Shown here: piece by piece, positions 50,871 to 60,872 of the stretch | How positions within the stretch are numbered: position 1 is the first letter of the stretch | How the letters are laid out: each line of letters opens with the position of its first letter | Notes under the pieces: model-generated | The model's input: the letters and a program-made list of their open reading frames with translations, nothing else | What the model was told of the DNA's origin: nothing | Databases searched by the model: none | Position numbers and translations under genes: made by a program | Assembly (NCBI RefSeq): GCF_000517105.1 | Contig: NZ_KI912151.1 | Span: 876,125 to 940,124, forward strand | Length of the DNA: 64,000 nt | Direction of reading: 5' to 3' | DNA from: Fischerella sp. PCC 9605 | GTDB lineage: Bacteria; Cyanobacteriota; Cyanobacteriia; Cyanobacteriales; Nostocaceae

Positions 50871-51725
50871 TCAATCTGGACTTGAGCCTTGTATATTACT
50901 CAGATTGAAAAGGAAGGGAACACTACTTTGTGCATCTTTTCCCATGACGAGAACTTTTGGCATTTGGGCACCCCCACTTTTCCAAGCTTCAATCGCTTCC
51001 TTTTGCAAAACTAACTGCCCTCCTTGGGCTTTTAATGTTTCTGCTAAAAGCCTTTGAGCTTCTGCTTTTCCCTTGGCACGATTAATATCTGCCTGTGCTT
51101 CTTGTTCGGCTTCTTGCGCTACATATACTGCTCTTTGCGCTCTTTGTTCAGCAATTTGTTTTTCCTCTACAGCTCGTGCAAATTCTGGAGAAAAAGTTAA
51201 GTCAATTACGCTCGTATCTAAAACTATTATTCCATATTTTTCTAAGCGTTGACTTAGTGCCGTATCAAAATCTTCCTTGAGGTCATTTCTTCTTGTAATT
51301 GACTCTTCTACAGTCCTTCGAGCAGCTGCAATTTTGAAAGATTCCTGAGTTTGGGGAGCAATAATTTTGGCAACGATATTCTCTAAACTTCCTTGTTTTC
51401 TCCTAATCTCAACTACTTGTTGTGGATCAATACGAAAATTTATGGCGAATTTAGCTGATAGTTCTTGCAGATCTTTTGTGGCACTTTGAGCAGGTATCTC
51501 GTATTTTTGCACAGTTACATCATATACATCTACTTTGGATATGAATGGCGCTTTGAGATGAATACCCTCTAGTAATGCTCCATCTCTGGCTTTACCTAAA
51601 ATACTGAGGACTCCCGCCTCACCTGGGTTAATAATGATAAAGGAATTGAGAGTCAATATAATAAGTATCGCTGCTGCAATTCCTGCTACTATACTTTGCC
51701 AATTACCAAATTGCTGGTTTTTCAA
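50871..51725 (-). CDS. Prohibitin-like SPFH/Band 7 membrane protein
   Basis: This SPFH-family scaffold protein is anchored by one N-terminal helix ([22 protein letters not shown]) and oligomerises into large rings near membrane proteases. The SPFH domain spans about residues 30-200, and the C-terminal coiled coil is rich in E, Q and A ([40 protein letters not shown]). I choose TTG 51725 as start (284 residues), since AAGGAG lies eight bases upstream and this fits the length of prohibitin-like homologues. The frame is open to 51818, which would leave only ten bases to the divergent ABC gene. The two genes probably share a promoter region of about 100 bp. Confidence 0.85.
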   Translation of the reverse strand: MKNQQFGNWQSIVAGIAAAILIILTLNSFIIINPGEAGVLSILGKARDGALLEGIHLKAPFISKVDVYDVTVQKYEIPAQSATKDLQELSAKFAINFRIDPQQVVEIRRKQGSLENIVAKIIAPQTQESFKIAAARRTVEESITRRNDLKEDFDTALSQRLEKYGIIVLDTSVIDLTFSPEFARAVEEKQIAEQRAQRAVYVAQEAEQEAQADINRAKGKAEAQRLLAETLKAQGGQLVLQKEAIEAWKSGGAQMPKVLVMGKDAQSSVPFLFNLSNIQGSSPD

Positions 51726-51828
51726 CTCCCTATCTCCTTTTATTTGTGTTAGGTATCTATGGCTTGATGATGAAGCTTCACTGCTGGTAAATGAAACGGC
51801 TGTGACTACAGTATTCAAATCTCATCAA

Positions 51829-53610
51829 ATGCATAGAAAGCGTAGGGGTTCAGTCCATCCCCTCAAACGCCTGTTGGACTACGGACAGCAGTATCGTAAA
51901 AAAATTTGGCATGCAAGTATTTTTTCTATCCTCAATAAGCTGTTTGATTTAGCACCATCAGGGTTAATTGGCATCGCGGTAGATGTAGTAGTAAAGCAGC
52001 AAGATTCTATCATTGCACGGTTGGGTGTCAAAGATATTTTTGGACAATTTTTAATTCTTTCTTTCCTGACTGTCATTATTTGGATTTTAGAATCACTTTT
52101 TGAGTACGCTTATGCTACATTTTGGCGCAATTTAGCGCAAAATATCCAACACGATCTGCGTCTGGATGCTTATCAGCATTTACAAGATTTGGAACTAGCA
52201 TATTTTGAAGAACGCAGCACTGGTGGTTTGATGTCTATCCTCAGCGATGATATCAACCAACTGGAACGCTTTTTAGATGAGGGAGCAAATGACATTATCC
52301 AAGTTATAACAACAGTAGCTATTATTGGCGGTGCTTTTTTTATTTTGGCTCCTGGTGTGGCATGGATGACAATGTTGCCTATCCCTTTTATCCTTTGGGG
52401 AACATTTGCTTATCAAGATGTACTCGCACCTCGCTACGCTGATGTTCGAGAAAAAGTAGGGTTAATTAATTCGCGTTTGGCAAATAATTTAAGCGGTATT
52501 ACTACTATTAAAAGTTTTACTGCTGAAGATTACGAAGTCTCGCGCTTAGCTAAAGAAAGTGATGCATATCGCCGTAGTAACGCTAGAGCAATTCAACTTT
52601 CTGCTGCCTATATTCCCTTAATTAGGATGTTAATATTGGTGGGATTTACGGCATTACTATTCTTTGGTGGTTTGGCAGCAGTTAATGGCAAAATTTCTGC
52701 TGGTACTTATAGTGTTTTAGTGTTTTTAATTCAGCGATTGCTATGGCCGTTAACGAGATTAGGCGAAACTTTTGACCAATATCAACGAGCAATGGCTTCT
52801 ACAAATCGAGTCATGAATTTGTTGGATACTCCTGTTGCTATACATCCGGGAAATTTATTCTTACCTGTGGAAGAAGTACGCGGGGAAGTAAAATTTCAAA
52901 ATGTTTCTTTTGCATATCAAGATAGACAAGCTGTAATCAAGAATCTGTCTTTGGATATTCCCGCCGGCAAAACTATTGCCATTGTTGGTTCTACTGGTTC
53001 TGGGAAAAGCACTTTAGTTAAACTTTTATTACGGTTTTACGAAGTGCAATCAGGAAAAATTACTTTGGATGGTATTAATATTCAAGAGTTAAATTTACAA
53101 GATTTGCGCCGCTGCATGGGCTTGGTCAGTCAGGATGTATTCTTATTTCATGGTACTGTAGCAGAGAATATCGCCTACGGAACATTTGATGCCACAGAAG
53201 AACAAATTATTGTGGCTGCTAAGATTGCTGAAGCACACGAATTTATTACGTGCTTGCCCCAAGGTTATGAGACAATTGTTGGAGAACGGGGGCAAAAGTT
53301 ATCTGGCGGACAGCGCCAACGAATTGCGATCGCCCGCGCCGTATTAAAAAATCCACCCATTTTAATTCTAGATGAAGCCACCTCGGCAGTGGATAATGAA
53401 ACAGAAGCAGCCATTCAGCGATCGCTAGAACGGATTACCGTTAATAGAACAACGATCGCGATCGCTCACCGTCTTTCTACCATCCGCAATGCCGATCGTA
53501 TCTATGTCATGGAATACGGGCAATTTGTTGAATTTGGAACCCATGAAGAATTGCTAGAGCAAAACGGAGTATATGCTAGCCTCTGGCGCGTACAGTCGGG
53601 TTTGAGGTGA
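51829..53610 (+). CDS. ABC exporter, fused permease and ATPase (MsbA-like)
   Basis: From ATG 51829 this 593-residue half-transporter has six membrane helices (about 15-325), with the exporter coupling region [28 protein letters not shown], and a nucleotide-binding domain (about 355-590). The latter has Walker [11 protein letters not shown]-loop LVSQDVFLF, signature [16 protein letters not shown], Walker [13 protein letters not shown] and the switch IAHRLST. It works as a homodimer or heterodimer to export lipids or other hydrophobic molecules. The open frame extends 195 bp upstream into the divergent SPFH gene, with no support as coding. The substrate is unknown. Confidence 0.93.
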   Translation: MHRKRRGSVHPLKRLLDYGQQYRKKIWHASIFSILNKLFDLAPSGLIGIAVDVVVKQQDSIIARLGVKDIFGQFLILSFLTVIIWILESLFEYAYATFWRNLAQNIQHDLRLDAYQHLQDLELAYFEERSTGGLMSILSDDINQLERFLDEGANDIIQVITTVAIIGGAFFILAPGVAWMTMLPIPFILWGTFAYQDVLAPRYADVREKVGLINSRLANNLSGITTIKSFTAEDYEVSRLAKESDAYRRSNARAIQLSAAYIPLIRMLILVGFTALLFFGGLAAVNGKISAGTYSVLVFLIQRLLWPLTRLGETFDQYQRAMASTNRVMNLLDTPVAIHPGNLFLPVEEVRGEVKFQNVSFAYQDRQAVIKNLSLDIPAGKTIAIVGSTGSGKSTLVKLLLRFYEVQSGKITLDGINIQELNLQDLRRCMGLVSQDVFLFHGTVAENIAYGTFDATEEQIIVAAKIAEAHEFITCLPQGYETIVGERGQKLSGGQRQRIAIARAVLKNPPILILDEATSAVDNETEAAIQRSLERITVNRTTIAIAHRLSTIRNADRIYVMEYGQFVEFGTHEELLEQNGVYASLWRVQSGLR

Positions 53611-53740
53611 ACAAATGGCGGACAAGATGTCCGCACCACAAGAAATACTTTGTACTTTTGCGTCTATAGGTGAGATTATTCTTTCATAACAACAAAGAAA
53701 CCTTCAATCCCAAATCTCAAATCTAAAATCCAAAATTGAT

Positions 53741-54169
53741 ATGATGTTCGGTAATACCCAACCAGAATCACCAGATAACAAATGGCGTCGGCAATTAGAT
53801 CAATTTGTGAAAGCACATCAGCAAGAACTGGCAGCGCTGTCTTGGGGTTTGTGGTTAGAAAATGAAGATAGAAAGGGTACTATCGGTATTGCTTTGCAAC
53901 CAAAACCGCACTTTGTTTATTGCCCAAAAGACGCAATCGAAAAATTAAATAGTAGTGTCGAGAATAGACTTCAGGAAGTGTTGGGAATTGTAGAACATTA
54001 TCAACCCGAAGTCGAAGTTGTAATGATAGGTATTGGGAAAGACCAAATTAAATTAATTCATTTTGAACCGCAACCAGCACCACCAACCTGTTTTGAACAA
54101 ATTGGAAAAGATGTAGATACTTTATTAGACATATTAGAACAGCGTCTAGGCGAACAAATACAAGCGTAA
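53741..54169 (+). CDS. Conserved cyanobacterial hypothetical protein, 142 aa
   Basis: This is a 142-residue soluble alpha-beta protein. The N-terminal WRRQLDQFVKAHQQELAALSWGLWLENEDRKGTIGIALQPKPHFVYCPKDAIEKLN looks well ordered, and the C-terminal DVDTLLDILEQRLGEQIQ is a helix. No catalytic motif is visible. Proteins of this size and sequence style occur widely in cyanobacteria, but I cannot name a family. The start could be Met1 or Met2. The gene is single, following the ABC exporter by 130 bp. Confidence 0.7.
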   Translation: MMFGNTQPESPDNKWRRQLDQFVKAHQQELAALSWGLWLENEDRKGTIGIALQPKPHFVYCPKDAIEKLNSSVENRLQEVLGIVEHYQPEVEVVMIGIGKDQIKLIHFEPQPAPPTCFEQIGKDVDTLLDILEQRLGEQIQA

Positions 54170-54373
54170 CTATAGCAACTCAACTATCTATTTGCCCCTC
54201 ACACAGCTAAGTACAGCGTTTCATTTACTCGTCGCGAATTCTCTTTAGAAAGACTTAGCGTTCCTCTGCATTTACTCTGCGTTAAAAACCTACAATTTTA
54301 TGCAAATACAAAATCCCAATATTATGTTATCAACATAATCTCTAAAAAAACGCTCTGAGACGGAAACAACTGT

Positions 54374-55522
54374 ATGCGAGAGATGAGTTATTGGGAGCGA
54401 GAGAGTGTATTTCATCAAAATAACGTTGCGATCCTAGGAGCCGGGATTGTAGGATTAAGTGCTGCGATTGAGCTTCGCAACAAATTGCCGGATGCTCGCA
54501 TAGTAGTTCTCGATCGCAGTATTATTCCCTATGGTGCTAGTACTCGAAATGCCGGGTTTGTGTGCTTTGGGAGTATCTCTGAACTGTTAGAGACTACCCG
54601 TTTTCTGGGTTCTGAGGATAAAACATTCGCCATTGTCGAGAAGAGAATACGCGGACTTCAACGTCTTCTCCATACCGTGGGATCTCTCACAATTGACTAC
54701 GAACCAGCTGGAGGTTTTGAGATATTTCGAGCCGAGGAAGAACAGTTGTACATGCAATGTCTTGAAGTGCTTAATCACTATAACGATCGCCTGAATGCTC
54801 TCTTGGGAATACGAAAAGTATATCGATGCGTCGATAGTCGCATTAAGGAATTTGGCTTCAAGGGTGTGCAACATATCATTGAGAACCGAACAGAGGGGTT
54901 GCTCAATACTGGAAAGCTCTTTCGCCGCCTTTACACCTTGGCTACTGAAAGAGGTGTTCAGATATTTGGTGGAGTAGAGGTTGAGACGTATGAAGAGACA
55001 GCGAATGAAGTACTAGTTCATACAAAACAAGCAACTTTTCGCACAGAAAAACTGCTGATCGCAACCAATGGCTTTGCTAGAAGGTTCCTTCCACAGGAAG
55101 TCACTCCAGCTCGAGCACAAGTACTGATTACCAAACCTTTATATGATGGTGTTCCCTTCAGAGGAGGATTCCATTTAGATCAAGGATACTACTACTTTCG
55201 GAATGTTGAAGATAGGGTCATGCTTGGTGGTGGCCGAAATCTCGATTTTCATGGTGAAACTACTGATAAGATGGGAACAAGTCAAATTATCCAAGCAGCG
55301 CTTGAGCAACTTTTACGAGAAACAATTCTTCCAGGAAGGCAATTTCAGGTAGATATGCGTTGGAGCGGGATTATGGCGGTAGGTTCCACAAAAAGCGATC
55401 CTCCAATTGTTAGACAGCTTTCAGGGCGAGTATTTGCCGCAGTCAGAATGGGAACAATGGGTGTAGCAATCGGAAACCTGATCGGTGCTGAAGCAGCAGA
55501 GATGATTGGCTCATCTTTGTAG
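54374..55522 (+). CDS. FAD-dependent oxidoreductase (DAO family)
   Basis: This 382-residue flavoenzyme has an N-terminal dinucleotide-binding fold NVAILGAGIVGLSAAIELRN (about 17-36), followed by PYGASTRNAGFVCFG, the amine-oxidase substrate loop. A second FAD part contains RTEKLLIATNGFARRFLP, and the C-terminus SGIMAVGSTKSDPPIVRQL and GTMGVAIGNLIGAEAAEMI closes the FAD site. It belongs with the D-amino acid oxidase/glycine oxidase type, and the substrate is not deducible. The first 14 residues (MREMSYWERESVFH) are plausible for the family. It is a stand-alone gene. Confidence 0.88.
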   Translation: MREMSYWERESVFHQNNVAILGAGIVGLSAAIELRNKLPDARIVVLDRSIIPYGASTRNAGFVCFGSISELLETTRFLGSEDKTFAIVEKRIRGLQRLLHTVGSLTIDYEPAGGFEIFRAEEEQLYMQCLEVLNHYNDRLNALLGIRKVYRCVDSRIKEFGFKGVQHIIENRTEGLLNTGKLFRRLYTLATERGVQIFGGVEVETYEETANEVLVHTKQATFRTEKLLIATNGFARRFLPQEVTPARAQVLITKPLYDGVPFRGGFHLDQGYYYFRNVEDRVMLGGGRNLDFHGETTDKMGTSQIIQAALEQLLRETILPGRQFQVDMRWSGIMAVGSTKSDPPIVRQLSGRVFAAVRMGTMGVAIGNLIGAEAAEMIGSSL

Positions 55523-55764
55523 GCATAGCAGGGTTGTAGTTGGCAATTCACATAGTCGCAGATTTAACCCAAGAAGGAATTGCCGTTGGCTTATACGTCA
55601 ACAAGAAAGTGAAAGTGCTTATTAATATTGTCGGTTAGCGTATAATCACTATATATAAATATTCATAAAGTATCAATTTTATGTTAGTTTCATCCACGCT
55701 AAGGGATTAATAGGTATGGGATAACTTAAAACCCATCTAATTCTACCTAGTTATACGGTGTGAG

Positions 55765-57840
55765 ATGAGATATAAAAATAACATTAGCTCGGCTCTGTTC
55801 AGTAAAGTATTTTTTACTGCTGCTTGTGTAGCAATGGTTTCGCCGATGGCTTCGGCATTAGCAGTTTCTGGGGTCTCTACCACCGTTGAACAAAAACCGA
55901 ATAATTCCACAGAACAACAACTCTTACTGGCAGACGACGACATAGACGATGACGATAACGATGACGATGATGATGACGATAGAGAAGCAAATCTGCCAGA
56001 ACCCGTCAAAACAGCAATTTGGCAGGATATTTCCCAACGCACAAATATGGGAGTTTCCGCTTTACGCATCGTTAAGGCAGAAAAGATAACCTGGTCTGAT
56101 GGCTGTTTGGGTTTAAAAGGAAATGGAATTTGTTCTCAGGCTTTAGTACCCGGTTGGCAAGTTGTCGTTGCTGGCAATAGACAAATGTGGGTGTATCGCA
56201 CTGACGAGTCTGGAAGATTAGCCAGGCTAGATGAAGAGTCAACGCAAATAGTCAGCGCGACTATGGCGAAGGTACAATCTGTGACTCAACAAACTAGCAG
56301 TCGCAGCACGATGCAACGCCGGACTATGACTGTACAACAACGCAGTACCCAAATCAGTGCGGCAAATAATGTTGCAGTCACAAGCAAAAAACCTGGTTTC
56401 ACCCTTGCCATTCTGCAACCATCCGGTAATTATTCGGAAGTAATTACCCGTGTTTCCGTCAAGGCTAAACGTGGCAAAGGTTATCTCAAAGAACGCTTTT
56501 TAGGCGATTACAAATACAAAATTAAGTCCAAGGCAAAATTTGTGAAGGGTTTAAAAGCAGGCGATCGCATTGTTGTGCGCTTGTACGATTTGCAAAACCG
56601 CTTTATCGGCTACAGCGAATTTGAATGCATGTCGGCAAACACAATGGTAAACCTGATTTTGCCAGCCAACCCCACAGAATATAAAGTTGTTCGCACCGTT
56701 TACGGTCTTGACAGCAACTCCGACGGTACGATCGACGCAGGTTCTACCACCTACGACTACTTTACTCAACTCAGTGGTGAGCGTGTCAGCTTCCTCAGCA
56801 GTTCTCAACCAGTTAAAGTTAATCAGTTCCAAGTCCAAAGTTTGTCAGCAGTAGCTACAAACAGTGTTTATCCGGCGTCCTTCCGTCAAGGCGAGTTTGC
56901 ATTGCTTCGCCAATCGGTCAATATTGCCAGCGCCAACCTCGCAGCGGCTTTAAAAGCTACTCCTGGTAGTTTGGTATCAGTCACCGAAGTCAGCGATGAT
57001 GATACCTACGATATCGCTCAATTAATGATGGATTATCGAGAAGTAGGTGTAGCCAACGGTATCCAGGTGAAGTTTGATGATGTGCCAGCTAATCACTGGG
57101 CGAGAGAATTTATTGCCGAGTTGGCGGCGTTAGAAATTATCGAAGGTTTTCCCGATGGTAGCTTCCGTCCCGATCAAATGGTAACTCGCGCCCAATTTGC
57201 AGCGATGATTAATCAAGCTTTTGAAAAGGTGAAAGTTCGCAGCGCGATTAAATTCAAGGATGTGTCAACAGCATTCTGGGCATACAGTGCCATCCGCGAA
57301 GCTTATCAAATGGGTTTTCTACGGGCTGATGACGATGAGTTCAAACCCAATGACAGTCTTTCTCGCCTGGAAGCATTGCTAGGATTTGCCCAAGGACTCA
57401 ATTACAATGTCAGTGGTTCTACAGAAACGATTTTAGCAGCTTATACTGATGCAGCGATGATTCGCAGCGATGTCCGCAGTGCGATCGCTGCACTCACAGA
57501 ACGAGGTATCGTTGTTAACTATCCTGATGTTCAGACCATTAATACTGACAAAGTAGCAACGAGAGCTGAAGTATGTGCTTTGCTTTATAAAGCATTAGTT
57601 AGCACTGGTGAAGTTGTGGATATATCCTCTCAGTATGCAGTGAGAAAAACGCAGCAGCAAGCGGAAATGAACCAAGAAGCAGAAGTGGAAAGGCGCAATT
57701 ATAATCAGGTAGAAAGCAAAGAACCTCGTCGTCATTGTAACCAAGGCATTGGTAATGGTGCTGAAGGGTGTGACCCTGGTAACTCCCGTCCACATGGCGG
57801 TAGTAACGACGAAGGCGGACGTATGCCGGGTCGTAAATAG
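55765..57840 (+). CDS. Large exported SLH-domain protein with an aspartate run
   Basis: This 691-residue protein has a signal peptide (about 1-32) and an acidic stretch of almost pure aspartate at about residues 57-72, encoded by GAT/GAC alternation. The domain with TWSDGCLGLKGNGICSQALVPGWQVVVAGNRQMWVYRTDESGRL follows, seen in other cyanobacterial exported proteins. A beta-rich middle leads to SLH repeats at about 430-615: VKFDDVPANHWAREFIAELAALEIIEGFPDGSFRPDQMVTRAQFAAMI and two more. A basic, glycine- and histidine-rich tail ends the protein. It is presumably bound to the cell envelope. The aspartate run suggests calcium or cation binding, which is inference. Confidence 0.82.
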   Translation: MRYKNNISSALFSKVFFTAACVAMVSPMASALAVSGVSTTVEQKPNNSTEQQLLLADDDIDDDDNDDDDDDDREANLPEPVKTAIWQDISQRTNMGVSALRIVKAEKITWSDGCLGLKGNGICSQALVPGWQVVVAGNRQMWVYRTDESGRLARLDEESTQIVSATMAKVQSVTQQTSSRSTMQRRTMTVQQRSTQISAANNVAVTSKKPGFTLAILQPSGNYSEVITRVSVKAKRGKGYLKERFLGDYKYKIKSKAKFVKGLKAGDRIVVRLYDLQNRFIGYSEFECMSANTMVNLILPANPTEYKVVRTVYGLDSNSDGTIDAGSTTYDYFTQLSGERVSFLSSSQPVKVNQFQVQSLSAVATNSVYPASFRQGEFALLRQSVNIASANLAAALKATPGSLVSVTEVSDDDTYDIAQLMMDYREVGVANGIQVKFDDVPANHWAREFIAELAALEIIEGFPDGSFRPDQMVTRAQFAAMINQAFEKVKVRSAIKFKDVSTAFWAYSAIREAYQMGFLRADDDEFKPNDSLSRLEALLGFAQGLNYNVSGSTETILAAYTDAAMIRSDVRSAIAALTERGIVVNYPDVQTINTDKVATRAEVCALLYKALVSTGEVVDISSQYAVRKTQQQAEMNQEAEVERRNYNQVESKEPRRHCNQGIGNGAEGCDPGNSRPHGGSNDEGGRMPGRK

Positions 57841-58148
57841 TTATTAGGTACTCAATACTTCTCGGATAAGCGCGTTTCATTTTCATTTGTGTCTGGTAAA
57901 AGGTAAAAGGTGAAGGGGTAAGGGGTGTCGCTTCTATCCTTTTCCCTTTTTCCTTTCCCCTTTAACCGAGAGGTATTGATTAGGTACTGGGTATTGGGGA
58001 ATAGCCTAACCCAGTTCTTATTCACCGTATTTTAATTTATCACCGTATTTTTGCTGTCATTATTTTGTACATAAATATCTCTCGTAAGCATAAGCGTTAT
58101 TTTTAAACTATACGGTTTAGTTTGTCCCTAGTGTCAGCAGTAAAGCTA
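57841..58148. other. Intergenic region with operator-like palindrome
   Basis: This 308-base gap lies between the convergent SLH and MFS genes. A GGTAAAAGGTGAAGGGG / CCTTTTCCCTTTTTCC inverted repeat at about 57895-57965 may terminate transcription from either side. The palindrome at 58105-58123 lies beyond it. There is no gene. Confidence 0.45.
58105..58123. promoter_or_regulatory. 19-bp operator-like palindrome, copy 1
   Basis: AAACTATACGGTTTAGTTT, close to the 3' end of the MFS gene, matches the copy at 59766-59784 (AAACTAAACAGTTTAGTTT) at 16 of 19 bases. Its symmetric arms AAACTAAAC / GTTTAGTTT are of the length recognised by TetR-family repressors. Confidence 0.45.
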
Positions 58149-59399
58149 TTATGAGCGCAATCGAGCTGGGACTTCCTGCCAAAATAGTGGAATTGCTATC
58201 AAACCAGAAATTAACTGAATGCCGCCAAAAGTGGCAAGAGACAACCCAAACCCAAAGTGTAGTAGCTCTCCAAAGATGAGGCTGCCAACACCAAATCCAG
58301 TGAACAGAGTAAACACTTTCAGTCCCATAGTTTGACCTAAATTATTGCCATCCCCCAAGTCAGTGACGATACCCACAAACAAAGGTTGTGTAAGGTCGTA
58401 CCCCAAAGACAAGACGAGAACCGCTATCGTAGTTACATGTGCAGGAATATCAAAAATCATAACAATCCCAGCTAGGGCTGCCATAACTAGTCCTGACGGA
58501 ATTAGCCAACGTCGTCCCCAACGATCTACGGCTCGACCAATCAGGGAACTCAGCAGTAATCCAGGAATGCCGTAGCCGAGAATGGTCAAACCAATGCTCA
58601 AGGCATCCATGTTGTAACGTTGCGACAAGTACAATCCTAGCCAGGTATACACACCAGAGTGGTAAATGCCGTTCCACAAAACATAAGCATAGGTTCGTTG
58701 TCCTCGAAAAGTAGTTAATATCTGGCTGTATCCCCTAAATATCTGACGAATGCTGGGTAGATTTTCTATTTTAGGTGTATCGAATAGAGCGCCGTAAAGA
58801 TGAAGCCGCCAAAGTACGAAAGCAGCAAGAACAGCCGTACCGAGAAACAGCGATCGCCAACCTAAAAATGGTTCAAGAATAGCGCCACCCGCAGAACCCG
58901 CCGCCATTCCTCCTTCCATAGCTGCAAACACCAGTCCTAGCTTGCTGCCTCGTTGCTCAAATGGGAATAAATCGCCAATCAATGCAAAGGTGAGTGGAAT
59001 AACTCCACTAGCTCCAATTCCTGTCAGCAGTCGCCAAGCCGCCATTTGCGAAGCCGCCTGAGCCGTTGCGGTCAACGCTGTACAGATAACAAAAATTGTC
59101 AGCGAGATGCGAATTATAGACCACCGTCCGAATCGATCTGACAGCACGCCGTAAAACAATGCCATCAGCGCGTAGGATAACATGTAGGCTGGAACAATAA
59201 ATCCAATTTCCTGAACTGGAACGTTAAACACTTCAGCCAAACGCGGAATCAGGGGAGCGATCATGTATCCCTGAAGAAAAATTAAACCAGCAGCAATCGA
59301 AAGTAAGGCAAACAGGTGTTTATGCTGCTTGAGGCGAATCGTGCGATCGGCTACTTCAGCATGAGGTAGGTGCTCAATCTGCTTTTTGCGGTTTGGCAT
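58149..59399 (-). CDS. MFS transporter (drug-efflux type, DHA1)
   Basis: This 416-residue major-facilitator protein has about twelve membrane helices. Motif A-like GVLSDRFGRWSIIRISL lies between helices 2 and 3, and LIGRAVDRWGRRWLIPSG is the second-half equivalent. The N-terminus is charged. It exports drugs or metabolites using proton flux. A near-perfect palindrome lies about 370 bp upstream of its start and another just after its stop, hinting at repressor control. No intact repressor gene is adjacent. Confidence 0.88.
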   Translation of the reverse strand: MPNRKKQIEHLPHAEVADRTIRLKQHKHLFALLSIAAGLIFLQGYMIAPLIPRLAEVFNVPVQEIGFIVPAYMLSYALMALFYGVLSDRFGRWSIIRISLTIFVICTALTATAQAASQMAAWRLLTGIGASGVIPLTFALIGDLFPFEQRGSKLGLVFAAMEGGMAAGSAGGAILEPFLGWRSLFLGTAVLAAFVLWRLHLYGALFDTPKIENLPSIRQIFRGYSQILTTFRGQRTYAYVLWNGIYHSGVYTWLGLYLSQRYNMDALSIGLTILGYGIPGLLLSSLIGRAVDRWGRRWLIPSGLVMAALAGIVMIFDIPAHVTTIAVLVLSLGYDLTQPLFVGIVTDLGDGNNLGQTMGLKVFTLFTGFGVGSLIFGELLHFGFGLSLATFGGIQLISGLIAIPLFWQEVPARLRS

Positions 59400-59545
59400 G
59401 GATTTAAAATCTCCTAATTCACTTTCCGCCCTACAGGTCTGGATGCTAAAAATTCATAAACTAGGCTAAAACAGTTAACGCCAAAAACTGGCAGAGCAAA
59501 TACTTCACAAAAGTCAAAGTTTCATGACTATTATGTTAACATTGA

Positions 59546-59783
59546 TTAATTTTCCATCAAAATTGTTACTAAGTCTGGATTCCAGATTTTAGAACTCGTT
59601 GCGACGAGGCGGCAACGTTGAGATCGCCAACTAATACCACGCTGCTGCTGTTTACGTTTTGATTGCTCGGAGTACAGCAGTGCCAGCAAATCCTCATTCC
59701 AATTTTGATGATTGGGTGGAAGTCTCTTAGCTCGGGGTAGTGTGACTGTTGCTGCGACCAGGGAGAAACTAAACAGTTTAGTT
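59546..59783 (-). other. Open frame without start, possible gene relic
   Basis: About 78 codons on the minus strand read without a stop, ending RCRLVATSSKIWNPDLVTILMEN. The frame has no ATG, GTG or TTG start and is cut by a stop at its upstream edge. It overlaps the palindrome at 59766-59784. It could be a fragment of a former gene, perhaps a regulator, but I recognise no family. The rest of the gap 59400-59923 shows no gene. Confidence 0.2.
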
Positions 59784-59784
59784 T
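59766..59784. promoter_or_regulatory. 19-bp operator-like palindrome, copy 2
   Basis: AAACTAAAC-A-GTTTAGTTT is a perfect 9-bp inverted repeat around one base. It lies between the MFS gene and the deacetylase-family gene, which diverge, so it could control either. It matches the copy at 58105-58123. Confidence 0.5.
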
Positions 59785-59923
59785 ATATAACGGTGATTGG
59801 GGAAGAAGTAGTTTTCTCTCCCATTACCAACCAAGAGTGAATTCACATTAGACGTAAATTAGGATTTAGATTTATACAGGTTTTACAATACCGCATGACT
59901 TAAGAAGTCGCTAATAGCAAAAA

Positions 59924-60830
59924 ATGGACTTACCGCTGGTTTACCATCCAGATTACGTGGCCCCATTGCCTGAAGGTCATCGCTTCCCGATGCCCAAATT
60001 TTGCCAACTCTATGAACTGCTGTTAGCTGATGGCGTGGCGCATCCTCAGCAATTTCATCTCCCCCAACGTCCATCAAATGAGTTAATAGAGTTAGTTCAT
60101 ACTCCAGAATACGTTCAAGCTTACTGTGAAGGAACCCTGGAGCCAAAAGCACAGCGGCGTATTGGCTTGCCTTGGAGTCCAGCACTAGTAAACCGTACCT
60201 GTGTAGCGGTCGGTGGTACGATACTCACAGCCAAGTTGGCATTAAGTCACGGTTTAGCTTGCAATACTGCTGGCGGTACGCATCACGCCTTTCCTAGTTA
60301 TGGTTCTGGTTTTTGTATTTTTAACGATTTAGCTGTTGCTTCCCGCGTCTTGCAAAAACTCGGGCTTGCTCAGAAAATTCTCATTGTAGATTTGGATGTT
60401 CATCAAGGAGATGGCACTGCTTTCATCTTCCAAGGCGATGATAGTGTTTTCACCTTGTGAGGTCAATTTCCCGGGTAATAAGCAAAAAAGCGATTTGGAT
60501 GTCTCCCTCCCAGTTGGGATGGAAGATGATGCCTATCTGCAAACTTTGGCAGAATATCTACCAGATTTGTTATCGGATATCAAGCCTGATTTAGTTTTTT
60601 ACGATGCAGGTGTCGATCCTCATGTAGGCGATCGCCTGGGAAAATTAGCTTTAACCGACACTGGCATTTACCGTCGGGAAATGCAGGTTTTGAGTACCTG
60701 CGTTGCAGCTGGCTTCCCTGTTGCCTGCGTTATCGGTGGCGGTTATGCTGATGACCTAAATGGATTGGTTTATCGTCATTCTTTGGTGCATCGCGCTGCT
60801 AGTCAGGTGTATCGGCAGTTGCGACTTTGA
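59924..60830 (+). pseudogene. Histone deacetylase-family protein gene, broken by a frameshift
   Basis: The first part (59924-60460) holds the N-terminal half of a class II-like deacetylase/acetoin-utilisation protein: YHPDYVAPLPEGHRFPMPKF, GGTHHAF with the paired histidines, and DLDVHQGDGTA with metal ligands. The reading then shifts by one frame near 60455. The C-terminal half (CEVNFPGNKQKSDLDVSLPVGM ... DAGVDPHVGDRLGKLALT ... VIGGGY) continues to 60830 in the other frame. Around the join about 11 bases seem missing, including codons expected for F-S-M-H. Such proteins normally run about 305 residues, and the two parts together fit this. It is not functional as it stands unless the sequence contains an error. 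Confidence 0.8.
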
Positions 60831-60872
60831 TACGGTACTGTCTAAATAGTCATTTATTTACAAGCAAATTCC

